From: DATLEX01 sp035525015
GTDB lineage: Bacteria; Acidobacteriota; Thermoanaerobaculia; Gp7-AA8
Assembly (NCBI GenBank): GCA_035525015.1
Contig: DATLFC010000217.1
Span: 1-13,499 of the forward strand
Reading direction: 5' to 3'
Length of the DNA: 13,499 nt
Position 1 is the stretch's first letter. Every line of letters starts with the position of its first letter. The notes below the pieces were generated by a model. That model had not been told where the DNA came from. It saw only the letters and a list, made by a program, of their open reading frames with translations, and made no database searches. Below are positions 1 to 6,156 of the stretch, in pieces. The position numbers and the translations under genes were made by a program.

Positions 1-604
1 GATTCGGTTCGGGCCACCTCCGGTCGCTGAGGTACCAGAAGAGATCGAACAGATCCCGCCCCTTCGGCCATGGACGCTGCAGGATCGCGTGAAGCTTTCC
101 GGCGAGGAGCGACGGGCGATCATGATGCTGAATGTTGAGAAGCGCGTGGCGACGGATGACCGAAGTCTCCAGGCCCGCACCGGCCGGCGGATTCGTGTCG
201 ACTTCGATCCGGATGTTGAGGCGCTGGGATGGCCCCGCCGCCAGACCGGCCTGATGCAGGAGTCCCGGAAACCCGATCATCAGACTCTGGACCGCCCTCT
301 GCCCGCGAGCTCGAGTCACGACCTCGTACCCTTCCGCTTCGAGCCGCGACACGATTTTTCGCTCCGTTCCCGCGAGGTCGAATGAGTTGCGTTCCGGGCG
401 CTCGAGCGCAAAGTCGAGGTCTTCCGAATAGCGGGGGAGATCGTAGAGGAATCGCAACGCAGTGCCACGCTGAAACGCGAGTGGAATCATCGCCCCCGTT
501 TCCTGGATCGCGAGCAGAATCCGCGCGTGCAGGTATTCGCGAGAGAGGTTCGTTGCGAGAACGGGGCTCGCATCGGCGACGAGGTCGAGGAGTTGCTCTT
601 TCAT
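1..604 (-). CDS. abiEii: AbiEii/AbiGii-family nucleotidyltransferase toxin, C-terminus cut by window edge
   Basis: This is the toxin half of a type IV AbiE toxin-antitoxin/abortive-infection module. The family (PF08843, DUF1814) is a nucleotidyltransferase acting in the cytoplasm. About 201 residues are readable from an ATG at 604 and the frame stays open to base 1, so the C-terminus is outside the window. Motif I is visible as GTALRFLYDLPRYSEDLDF, with Gly47-Thr48 and the metal-binding Asp62-x-Asp64. A family-typical Lys170 lies in AGKLHAIL, and motif IV is RDLFDL at 183-188. The first Gly of the usual GGT/GS motif is Arg46 here. The ATG overlaps the stop of the upstream antitoxin gene (ATGA), so the two are translationally coupled, as in known abiE operons. 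Family assignment is firm; activity and phage defence are not shown by the sequence. Confidence 0.93.
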   Translation of the reverse strand, partial: MKEQLLDLVADASPVLATNLSREYLHARILLAIQETGAMIPLAFQRGTALRFLYDLPRYSEDLDFALERPERNSFDLAGTERKIVSRLEAEGYEVVTRARGQRAVQSLMIGFPGLLHQAGLAAGPSQRLNIRIEVDTNPPAGAGLETSVIRRHALLNIQHHDRPSLLAGKLHAILQRPWPKGRDLFDLFWYLSDRRWPEPN

Positions 605-1224
605 TGCTGCTCCTCCCTCAGTCGTAGAATGTGTTCGGCCGCCCGGCCGATCCTGGGCCGGTTCCATCTCCGGACGAATCGCTGCAGTCGTTCCGGCTCG
701 ATCTGGTCGAGTTGCTGGAGGCGGAGCGAGCGTAGATATTCGATGTCGTCGCCGCCCCGAGTCAGGTAGGCGAGGTCGAGGAGCGCTTTTTCCGGCTCCG
801 CCAGCAAGGCATCCTGACCCCTCGTCAATCGAACGTTCCGGTAGCCGAAGAATGCAGGCCGGGCGATGTGGCGGTACTCGTAGCGGCCGACGGGAGTGTC
901 GAACGAACCGGCCCGAGCGGTCGTGACGGAAGTGGTCACGGGAACCGCTTCCGGAATCATGCCGTAATGAGCGAGAGACGACTCGAGGCTGACGTAGGAC
1001 GGCCGCTGTAATTCATTCGCCGCAACAAAGGGATGAAGCTCGACTCGCCGCCAGGAGGAGCAGAGGGCGTAGACGTTCCGACGAAGCTGGATGACTTTTC
1101 CCGAGCGTTTCCAGCGGGAGAGCTGTCGCCGGACATCCGAGAGATCGCGATCTCCCGCCAGCAGCAGGCTGCTGCGAAAAATCGGAAGATCGCCGACGAT
1201 CTCCAGTAACTCGCTCAATCTCAT
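601..1224 (-). CDS. abiEi: AbiEi-family antitoxin / transcriptional repressor
   Basis: This 207-residue protein is the antitoxin partner of the AbiEii toxin. In characterised systems it is a DNA-binding autorepressor with an N-terminal winged helix and a C-terminal domain needed for antitoxicity. The N-terminal part (about 1-55) reads as a winged helix ending in RWKRSGKVIQLRRNVYAL. The C-terminal part holds the family blocks PSYVSLESSLAHYGMIPE (76-93), TPVGRYEYRHI (110-120) and LAEPEKALLDLAYL (141-154). The stop codon overlaps the toxin ATG by four bases. No Shine-Dalgarno sequence precedes the ATG at 1224. A perfect 6-2-6 palindrome lies 11 to 24 bases upstream of the start and is the obvious candidate operator for autorepression; that role is inferred from the family. 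Confidence 0.92.
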   Translation of the reverse strand: MRLSELLEIVGDLPIFRSSLLLAGDRDLSDVRRQLSRWKRSGKVIQLRRNVYALCSSWRRVELHPFVAANELQRPSYVSLESSLAHYGMIPEAVPVTTSVTTARAGSFDTPVGRYEYRHIARPAFFGYRNVRLTRGQDALLAEPEKALLDLAYLTRGGDDIEYLRSLRLQQLDQIEPERLQRFVRRWNRPRIGRAAEHILRLREEQQ

Positions 1225-1234
1225 AGCACGAACT

Positions 1235-1248
1235 TGCCATACATGGCA
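1235..1248. promoter_or_regulatory. Perfect palindrome TGCCAT-AC-ATGGCA, candidate AbiEi operator
   Basis: The arms TGCCAT (1235-1240) and ATGGCA (1243-1248) are exact reverse complements separated by two bases. The element sits just upstream of the abiEi start. AbiEi proteins are known to bind inverted repeats in their own promoters, so an autoregulatory operator is likely. The palindrome is seen directly; its role is inferred. Confidence 0.55.
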
Positions 1249-1279
1249 TCTAAATGCAATGAACTACCGCGTTCTAGGC

Positions 1280-1309
1280 TATGTACAGTTTGCTACGCTA
1301 GTATGTACA
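1280..1309 (+). promoter_or_regulatory. Paired TATGTACA direct repeats, candidate VapB operator
   Basis: TATGTACA occurs at 1280-1287 and again at 1302-1309, exactly 22 bases apart, or about two helical turns. The core TGTACA is itself palindromic. The second copy ends one base before the vapB start codon. Ribbon-helix-helix antitoxins bind short repeated half-sites as tandem dimers, so this is a plausible VapB or VapBC operator. That role is inferred from position and spacing. Confidence 0.5.
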
Positions 1310-1310
1310 C

Positions 1311-1538
1311 ATGATGAAGCGGACGACGATCGAGATCGACCCGGATCTGCTGGAGTGTGCCCGGGAGGCTCTCGGGGAGACGACGACGCGCGGCACGGTA
1401 GAGGCCGCTCTCCGCCGCGTAGCCGAGGAGCATGTCGCGAGCAAAACGCACCGCGCTTCGGCGCAGACGCGCTATTTCGAGCAGCTCGGGAAGCAGGGAG
1501 ACCTCGATCTCCTCGCCTCCAATGAGATGTGGCGTTGA
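1311..1538 (+). CDS. vapB: VapB-type ribbon-helix-helix antitoxin
   Basis: This 75-residue antitoxin belongs to a type II VapBC module. The N-terminus KRTTIEIDPDLLECAREALG, followed by TTRGTVEAALRRVAEEH, matches a beta-strand plus two-helix ribbon-helix-helix DNA-binding fold. The C-terminal tail, with YFEQLGKQGDLDLL near residues 56-69 and a final MWR, is the typical toxin-wrapping segment. ATG codons at 1311 and 1314 are both possible starts, and neither has a Shine-Dalgarno sequence because a candidate operator repeat abuts them. The gene overlaps vapC by up to ten bases. It would neutralise the adjacent PIN toxin and repress its own promoter. Confidence 0.9.
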   Translation: MMKRTTIEIDPDLLECAREALGETTTRGTVEAALRRVAEEHVASKTHRASAQTRYFEQLGKQGDLDLLASNEMWR

Positions 1539-1936
1539 GAGGGTGGCTGCTCGACAAGAGCGCGGCCGCCCGCAGCGCGCAGCAGCCGGTCGCTGCGCAG
1601 CTCGCGGAACTGGCCGGGTCTCTCTTCGTCTGTCCGGTCGGTGAGCTCGAGCAGTTGTACTCGGCACGATCGGCGTCGGACTACGACGCGCTGTCCGCGG
1701 GCTTGCGCGCCGCATTCGAGATCGTCCCCGCGCCGGCCGATCTTTTCGACCGCGCGCTCGAGCTCCAACGCGATCTGGCCCATCATCACGGGATGTGGCA
1801 CCGGACGCCGATTCCCGATCTCCTCATCGCCTGTACGGCGCTGCATCACGACCTTGGCGTTGTTCACCTCGACCGCGACTTCGAACGGATCGCCGAGATT
1901 CGACCTCTCATCGTCCGTCGATTGTCCAGGCTCTGA
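1529..1936 (+). CDS. vapC: VapC-type PIN-domain ribonuclease toxin
   Basis: This is a 135-residue PIN-domain toxin, a metal-dependent RNase that in characterised relatives cuts tRNA or rRNA. The acidic active site is recognisable: Asp9 in WLLDKSA, Glu39 or Glu41 in GELEQLYSAR, Asp97 in PIPDLLIACTAL, and Asp115 or Asp117 in VVHLDRDF. The length is normal for the family and nothing catalytic is obviously missing. The start is either GTG at 1529 (ten-base overlap with vapB) or TTG at 1535 (four-base TTGA overlap). There is no ATG before the first catalytic Asp, so a non-ATG, translationally coupled start is required. The RNA target cannot be read from the sequence. Confidence 0.9.
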   Translation: MALRGWLLDKSAAARSAQQPVAAQLAELAGSLFVCPVGELEQLYSARSASDYDALSAGLRAAFEIVPAPADLFDRALELQRDLAHHHGMWHRTPIPDLLIACTALHHDLGVVHLDRDFERIAEIRPLIVRRLSRL

Positions 1937-1989
1937 TCGCGCGCCGGCTCCGCAGACTCTGAAGCGAACGGCTATCATTCCGGCCGCCT

Positions 1990-3207
1990 GTGCACATCGC
2001 TGAGTTCCTTTTCGCGCTGATCGCCATCTTCGTCGCCGCCAAGATCTTCGGCGAGATCGCCGAGCGGCTGCGGCAGCCCGCCGTCCTCGGCGAGATCGTC
2101 GGGGGCATCGTCATCGGCGTGTCGGGGTTGCGGCTCGTCGATCCGCACGACCCCACGATCCATCTGCTGGCCGAGCTGGGCGTGATCCTCCTGCTCTTCC
2201 TCATCGGCCTCGAGACCGACCTCCGCCGGCTCGTCTCGGTGGGGGGGCCGGCGACCGTGGTCGCATTCGTCGGCGTCGCACTTCCGTTCGCAGGAGGGTT
2301 CGCGCTCGCGAGCGCGCTCGGCTACCCGACGATGGTGGCGGTCTTTCTCGGCGCCGCGCTGACGGCGACGTCGGTCGGCATCACCGCCCGGGTCCTCTCC
2401 GACCTCGGCCATCTCCGCGATCAGGAATCGCAGATCATCCTCGGCGCCGCGGTGGTCGACGACATCATCGGCATCATCCTGCTGACGATGCTCGGCACGC
2501 TTTCCCGGGGAGGGGAGCTGTCGGTGGCCGGCGTCAGCTGGATCGTGCTGATGGCCTTTGGATTCGTGGTCCTGGCCATCGTCATCGGCAATTACCTCGC
2601 GCCGCTGCTGGTGCGGGGGATCGAGCGGATGAAGACCGCCCGGGCGCTCCTGTTCGGCGCGATCGTCTTCGCGTTTCTGCTGGCGTGGCTGGCCCACACG
2701 GTCGGCTCGGCGGTGATCATCGGCTCGTTTGCAGCCGGACTGGTCCTGGCGCGGACGAACAAAGCCCGCGAGATCGAGCATCAGGTGCATGACCTCGCGC
2801 ACTTCTTCATCCCGATATTCTTCGTGATCGTCGGTGCGGCGATCGACCTGCGGATGCTGAACCCGTTCCGTCCCGACACGCGGCAGTTCCTGATCATCGG
2901 GCTGGCGCTGACGGCGGTCGGCGTGGTCGGAAAGATCGTGGCCGGTTTCGCGGCCTGGGGCCCGCGCATCAGGCGACTCGTCGTCGGAGTTGGAATGGTG
3001 CCCCGCGGCGAGGTCGGGCTGATCTTCGCGCAGATCGGTCTTTCGACCGGGCTGCTCAGCGGGGGGCTTTACAGCGCCGTCGCGGTCATGGTCATGCTCA
3101 CGACACTCATCACGCTGCCGCTCCTCCGCGCTCTGCTCGTGCAGCGGACACCGGACGTCGTTCGCGGCGAGCCCGATTACGTGATGGAAGCGCCGTCGGA
3201 CAAGTGA
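1990..3207 (+). CDS. Cation:proton antiporter, CPA2 family (Na+/H+ exchanger domain)
   Basis: This 405-residue inner-membrane protein of the Na_H_Exchanger family (PF00999) exchanges H+ for Na+ or K+. It is almost entirely hydrophobic helices. The ion-binding Asp pair is at 157-158 in AAVVDDIIGII. A family-typical Lys315 (VVGKIVAG) and the Arg339-Gly-Glu341 motif (GMVPRGEVGLI) are present. The short tail after about residue 385 has no TrkA-N or USP domain, unlike full KefB/KefC proteins. The GTG start is the only reasonable one, since the next in-frame ATG is at residue 115; no clear Shine-Dalgarno is seen. It begins 53 bases after vapC and ends 4 bases from the convergent M48 gene. The specific ion is not determinable. 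Confidence 0.92.
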   Translation: MHIAEFLFALIAIFVAAKIFGEIAERLRQPAVLGEIVGGIVIGVSGLRLVDPHDPTIHLLAELGVILLLFLIGLETDLRRLVSVGGPATVVAFVGVALPFAGGFALASALGYPTMVAVFLGAALTATSVGITARVLSDLGHLRDQESQIILGAAVVDDIIGIILLTMLGTLSRGGELSVAGVSWIVLMAFGFVVLAIVIGNYLAPLLVRGIERMKTARALLFGAIVFAFLLAWLAHTVGSAVIIGSFAAGLVLARTNKAREIEHQVHDLAHFFIPIFFVIVGAAIDLRMLNPFRPDTRQFLIIGLALTAVGVVGKIVAGFAAWGPRIRRLVVGVGMVPRGEVGLIFAQIGLSTGLLSGGLYSAVAVMVMLTTLITLPLLRALLVQRTPDVVRGEPDYVMEAPSDK

Positions 3208-3211
3208 GGGT

Positions 3212-3985
3212 TCAGACCCGGGCCTTCACCTGGTCGAAGGCGGCTTCGTTCGTGATCGTCTGCCGCTGCGGCAGCTGCTGGATCCGGCGGCGCGTATCGG
3301 CGATCCGGTCCTCGGTCAGCGGATGGGTCGAGAAGAACCGTTCGACGGCGCCCGGTGACGAACGTCGGCTCGCGATGAGCTTCTCGAACATCGTCACCAT
3401 GCCGTTCGGGTTGTAGCCCGCCAGATTCATAGCCTGGAGGCCGAGCGAGTCTGCCTCTTCTTCGGCCTCGCGGCTGAACCGCGCCAGCGTGCCGCCGGCT
3501 ACGATCTCCGCCGCCATCCGCTGTAGCTGGCCGGGATCCTGCCCGAGGACCAGGCCGGCCAGGACGCTCAAACCATATTGCCGCGAGATCTGTTGCGTGG
3601 AATGGCGGGCCAGCACATGGGCGATCTCGTGCGCCATGACGCCGGCGAGCTCCGAGGCGTTCGACGCGGCGTTGATCAGCCCCGTGTGGATGTAGACGTG
3701 ACCGCCCGGAATGGCGAAGGCGTTGATCGAAGGATCATTCACCACGTAGAAGTTCCATGGCAGGTTGGCCATGTTCGTATTGGCGACGATCTTCCGGCCC
3801 ATCTCGGTGATGTACTGGTTCACCACCGGGTCGCGGTTCAGTTGTACCTGTCGCGCGATGTCCTGGGAGAGCTGCTGTCCGAGCTGCCACTCCTCCTCGA
3901 TCGAGATGAGGTTGAAGTCGCCGCCCGACCCGCAGCCGAGTGCGAGAACCAACAGAAAGGAAAGCGCAAGTCTCGAGTGCTTCAT
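3212..3985 (-). CDS. M48-family zinc metalloprotease, predicted lipoprotein
   Basis: This 257-residue envelope protease resembles the catalytic domain of LoiP/BepA-type proteases, which degrade misfolded outer-membrane proteins. The N-terminus has a signal sequence ending in LALGC, with lipidation expected at Cys18. The zinc site is HEIAH at 119-123, with Glu175 and Asp179 in REAEEEAD as the third ligand region, and His221 in STHPLTEDRI matches a conserved His of the family. The protein ends soon after the catalytic domain and lacks the TPR repeats of BepA. An in-frame start at 4189 would add 68 residues, but the ATG at 3985 places the lipoprotein signal at the N-terminus and is preferred. 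No obvious Shine-Dalgarno precedes it. A role in envelope quality control is inferred from the family. Confidence 0.93.
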   Translation of the reverse strand: MKHSRLALSFLLVLALGCGSGGDFNLISIEEEWQLGQQLSQDIARQVQLNRDPVVNQYITEMGRKIVANTNMANLPWNFYVVNDPSINAFAIPGGHVYIHTGLINAASNASELAGVMAHEIAHVLARHSTQQISRQYGLSVLAGLVLGQDPGQLQRMAAEIVAGGTLARFSREAEEEADSLGLQAMNLAGYNPNGMVTMFEKLIASRRSSPGAVERFFSTHPLTEDRIADTRRRIQQLPQRQTITNEAAFDQVKARV

Positions 3986-4176
3986 GCGGGCGGAGAGTGC
4001 AACTAGTCTGCCCGCCGGGGGCCGGCCGGCCCAGCCGGCCGAAACCGCCCCTCCCTCCGTTTTCCCGGCCTCGAAAGGCGCCCGTGACCCGAAACAGCTC
4101 CGGAAGGATAGACAGGGGCTCAGGAGGGAAGTAAACTCGGATTTCTCTCTCTCACGACAGAAATGAAGGAGAACTC
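3986..4176. promoter_or_regulatory. Divergent intergenic region with GC-rich inverted repeats
   Basis: This 191-base gap lies between the start codons of the M48 lipoprotein (minus) and the RHH protein (plus) and should hold both promoters. Two inverted repeats are visible. GCGGGC (3986-3991) pairs with GCCCGC (4010-4015) in the leader of the M48 gene, and GGCCGGC (4020-4026) pairs with GCCGGCC (4034-4040). A Shine-Dalgarno AAGGAGA at 4166-4172 serves the plus-strand gene. No convincing -35/-10 pair was identified. Confidence 0.4.
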
Positions 4177-4455
4177 GTGAGTCCTGCAAAAAGTAACCGT
4201 GGGCGTCCCATCGTTCACACAGAGCCGTGGGCGAAGATTACGGTCGTGCTCCTCGACCGGCATGTAGCCTACCTCGATCGTCTGGCCATCGACATTCGCC
4301 TCCGGCACGGCAAAGCCATCAGCCGTGCGGAGCTGATCCGTGGCCTGATCGAAGCGGCGTTTCAAAGCGGCGTCGACCTCTCCCAGGCAGATTCGATCGA
4401 TACGCTGGTCGAGGTGCTGACGAGCAACGCGCCGAAGAAAAAAGCCGCGCGCTAG
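4177..4455 (+). CDS. Small ribbon-helix-helix (CopG-like) DNA-binding protein
   Basis: This 92-residue protein is a likely transcription regulator. After a short basic N-terminus (SPAKSNRGRP), KITVVLLDRHVAYLDRLAID gives a beta-strand followed by helix A. ISRAELIRGLIEAAFQSGVD then gives helix B, the order of a ribbon-helix-helix domain. The C-terminus is lysine-rich (PKKKAAR). The GTG start at 4177 is supported by AAGGAGA four bases upstream. It lies divergently from the M48 gene and converges on another small RHH-like gene, with stop codons overlapping. No PIN, RelE or other toxin gene is adjacent, so it is more likely a stand-alone regulator than an antitoxin. The fold call is from pattern reading only. 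Confidence 0.75.
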   Translation: MSPAKSNRGRPIVHTEPWAKITVVLLDRHVAYLDRLAIDIRLRHGKAISRAELIRGLIEAAFQSGVDLSQADSIDTLVEVLTSNAPKKKAAR

Positions 4456-4664
4456 CGACGCCGTCGTGCTTTGCGGATTTGCGCTTCCTCGAGCGTCTCG
4501 AGGAGCGTCCGCACTGCGTGTGGCCGGCCGAAGGCGAGGGGCACGGCGGGATCGAGATCCCTGCTCAGCTGGTCGAGAAACGCCAGCTGGTCAGGCGAGA
4601 GGACGAGTGTCTCGATCTCACTCTCTGCCGGGAGCTGCCTGTCAACCGCCGCGACGAGTCTCAT
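4452..4664 (-). CDS. Small hypothetical protein, possibly RHH-like
   Basis: This is a 70-residue protein that I do not recognise by name. It contains TLVLSPDQLAFLDQLSRDLD followed by AVRTLLETLEEA, a strand-helix-helix order like its convergent neighbour, and a very basic tail (IRKARRRR). Codons mostly end in G or C, as in the genuine genes of the window, which supports real coding. The stop codon is interlocked with that of the plus-strand RHH gene (bases 4452-4455). The ATG at 4664 has only a weak purine stretch in front of it. If real, the two would form a pair of convergent small DNA-binding-like proteins. The main alternative is a chance frame. Confidence 0.55.
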   Translation of the reverse strand: MRLVAAVDRQLPAESEIETLVLSPDQLAFLDQLSRDLDPAVPLAFGRPHAVRTLLETLEEAQIRKARRRR

Positions 4665-4722
4665 CCTGATGAAGGAGTGATCGTCGCTGCGGAATCCCTA
4701 CCCCTGTTAGCATCGGCTCCCT

Positions 4723-6156
4723 GTGCGCAAGAGCCGGTATGACGCGGTGGTGGTGGGCTCGGGGCCGAACGGCTTCGCCGCCGCGATCGAGCTGGCGCGC
4801 AGCGGCCTTTCGGTTCTGATCGTCGAAGCGGCCGGGACCGCCGGCGGGGGGGCGAGGACCGAGCAGGTGACGCTCGAAGGGTTCCACCACGACGTCTGCT
4901 CGGCGATCCATCCGATGTCGCTGGTCTCCCCCTTCCTCGAGTCGCTGCCGCTGCAGGAGCATGGTCTGGAGTGGGCGTGGTCTCCGGCGGCGGTCGCGCA
5001 TCCGCTCGACGGCGGCGCGGCCGCAGCGATCGCCGGGTCGCTCGAGGCGACGGCAGAAAGCCTCGGTGCCGACGGAGCGGCCTACCGGCGGCTGATGGCG
5101 CCGCTGGTCCGCCATGCCCATGACCTCTTTGCCGAGATCCTCCGCCCGGCCACGCACCTCCCGCGCCATCCCTTCGTTCTGGCGCGGTTCGGCCTGGCCG
5201 GCCTCCGCTCCGCGGAGTCGATCGTGAAGCGCTTCCGGACGCCGGCCGCCCGCGCTCTCTTCGGCGGATGCGCGGCGCATTCGTTTCTTCCGCTGGAAGC
5301 GGCAGGCTCGGCCGCGTTCGGCCTGGCGCTGGCGGTGGCGGCGCACGCGGTCGGATGGCCGGCGGCGAAGGGAGGATCGTTCGAGATCATCCGGGCGATG
5401 CAGGCGTACTTCGAGTCGCTCGGCGGCGAGGTGGTGACGAACCATCCGGTCAGGACCATGCGGGACGTTCCGGAAGCGCGCGCGGTGCTGTTCGATGTCA
5501 CGCCGCGGCAGCTGGCCGGCATCGCCGCGGAGCAGCTGCCGTCGCGGTACGTCCGGAGGCTGCACCGCTTCCTGTATGGGCCGGGCGTGTTCAAGATCGA
5601 CTGGGCGCTCGATGGTCCGATCCCCTGGATCGCCGAAGCGCCGCATCGTGCGGCCACCGTGCACGCCGGCGGCACGTTCGAGGAGATCGCCGCGCACGAA
5701 CGCCGGACGTGGAAGGGCGTGGCGGGCGAGCATCCGTTCGTGCTCGTGGCCCAGCAGAGCATGTTCGACGCGACGCGCGCGCCCGCCGGGAAGCACACCG
5801 GCTGGGCGTACTGTCACGTGCCGAACGGCTCGACCGAGGATATGACGGAGAGGATCGAGCGGCAGATCGAGCGGTTCGCACCCGGTTTCAGCGGGCTGAT
5901 CCTGGCGCGCCGAACGCTCAACACCGCGCAGTACGAGCGGCACAATGCGAACTTCGTCGGGGGCGACATCGGCGGCGGGGCGAACGTGCTGTCGCAGTTT
6001 CTGACGCGTCCGTTTCTCACACTCGATCCCTACGCGACTCCGAACGACCGGATCTACCTCTGTTCGAGCTCGACGCCGCCCGGCGGCGGAGTTCACGGGA
6101 TGTGCGGCTTCTGGGCGGCGCGGTCAGCGCTGCGGCGCTCGTTCCGACGGCGCTGA
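4723..6156 (+). CDS. FAD-dependent oxidoreductase, phytoene-desaturase/PYROXD2-like (COG1233)
   Basis: This is a 477-residue flavoprotein of the amine-oxidase/phytoene-desaturase superfamily. The N-terminal dinucleotide fold is YDAVVVGSGPNGFAAA, with the glycine motif at 12-17 and Glu35 (IVEAA) positioned to bind the FAD ribose. GGGARTEQ follows at about 41-48. The C-terminal FAD-contact segment is SSTPPGGGVHGMCGFWAA. The length is slightly short for the family (about 500-530). The substrate cannot be assigned: no carotenoid biosynthesis genes (crtB, crtE) are nearby, so a carotenoid role should not be assumed. The start is GTG at 4723, placing the FAD motif at the N-terminus as expected; no clear Shine-Dalgarno is seen. 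The 3' end overlaps the convergent SDR gene by 33 bases. Confidence 0.88.
   Translation: MRKSRYDAVVVGSGPNGFAAAIELARSGLSVLIVEAAGTAGGGARTEQVTLEGFHHDVCSAIHPMSLVSPFLESLPLQEHGLEWAWSPAAVAHPLDGGAAAAIAGSLEATAESLGADGAAYRRLMAPLVRHAHDLFAEILRPATHLPRHPFVLARFGLAGLRSAESIVKRFRTPAARALFGGCAAHSFLPLEAAGSAAFGLALAVAAHAVGWPAAKGGSFEIIRAMQAYFESLGGEVVTNHPVRTMRDVPEARAVLFDVTPRQLAGIAAEQLPSRYVRRLHRFLYGPGVFKIDWALDGPIPWIAEAPHRAATVHAGGTFEEIAAHERRTWKGVAGEHPFVLVAQQSMFDATRAPAGKHTGWAYCHVPNGSTEDMTERIERQIERFAPGFSGLILARRTLNTAQYERHNANFVGGDIGGGANVLSQFLTRPFLTLDPYATPNDRIYLCSSSTPPGGGVHGMCGFWAARSALRRSFRRR

Larger units (their letters stand above)
1225..1310. promoter_or_regulatory. Shared divergent control region of the AbiE and VapBC modules
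   Basis: These 86 bases separate the start codons of two divergently transcribed toxin-antitoxin operons and must hold both promoters. The half next to abiEi has a palindrome and the half next to vapB has a pair of direct repeats, so each antitoxin probably has its own operator. The stretch is visibly richer in A and T than the flanking genes. No strong paired -35/-10 was identified; TAGTAT at 1299-1304 is a possible -10 for vapB. Neither start codon has a Shine-Dalgarno sequence, which would fit leaderless or very short-leader transcripts (inference). Confidence 0.7.

Noticed and set aside
89..627. Two short plus-strand open frames at the left edge
   Set aside because: They lie opposite the AbiEii toxin frame, which is open to the window edge and shows the family motifs. 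They are shadows.
1975..2802. A 275-codon open frame antisense to the antiporter
   Set aside because: The product is Asp/Arg/Gln/His-rich with no fold signature. The plus strand encodes regular hydrophobic helices with the conserved Asp pair.
3986..4189. 68-residue N-terminal extension of the M48 protein
   Set aside because: It would bury the lipoprotein signal peptide, and its sequence is of low plausibility. The ATG at 3985 is preferred.
4177..4664. A third toxin-antitoxin module
   Set aside because: Both small proteins look like DNA-binding or unknown proteins. No PIN, RelE/ParE, MazF or HEPN-type toxin is present next to them.
4642..6096. A 484-codon open frame on the minus strand opposite the FAD oxidoreductase
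   Set aside because: It is extremely Arg-rich and without domain signatures. The plus-strand frame has a clear FAD-binding motif, so this is a GC-bias shadow.
4723..6156. Assignment as a carotenoid biosynthesis enzyme (CrtI)
   Set aside because: The fold fits, but there are no carotenoid genes nearby and the sequence is closer to the general COG1233/PYROXD2 group, so only the broad family is called.
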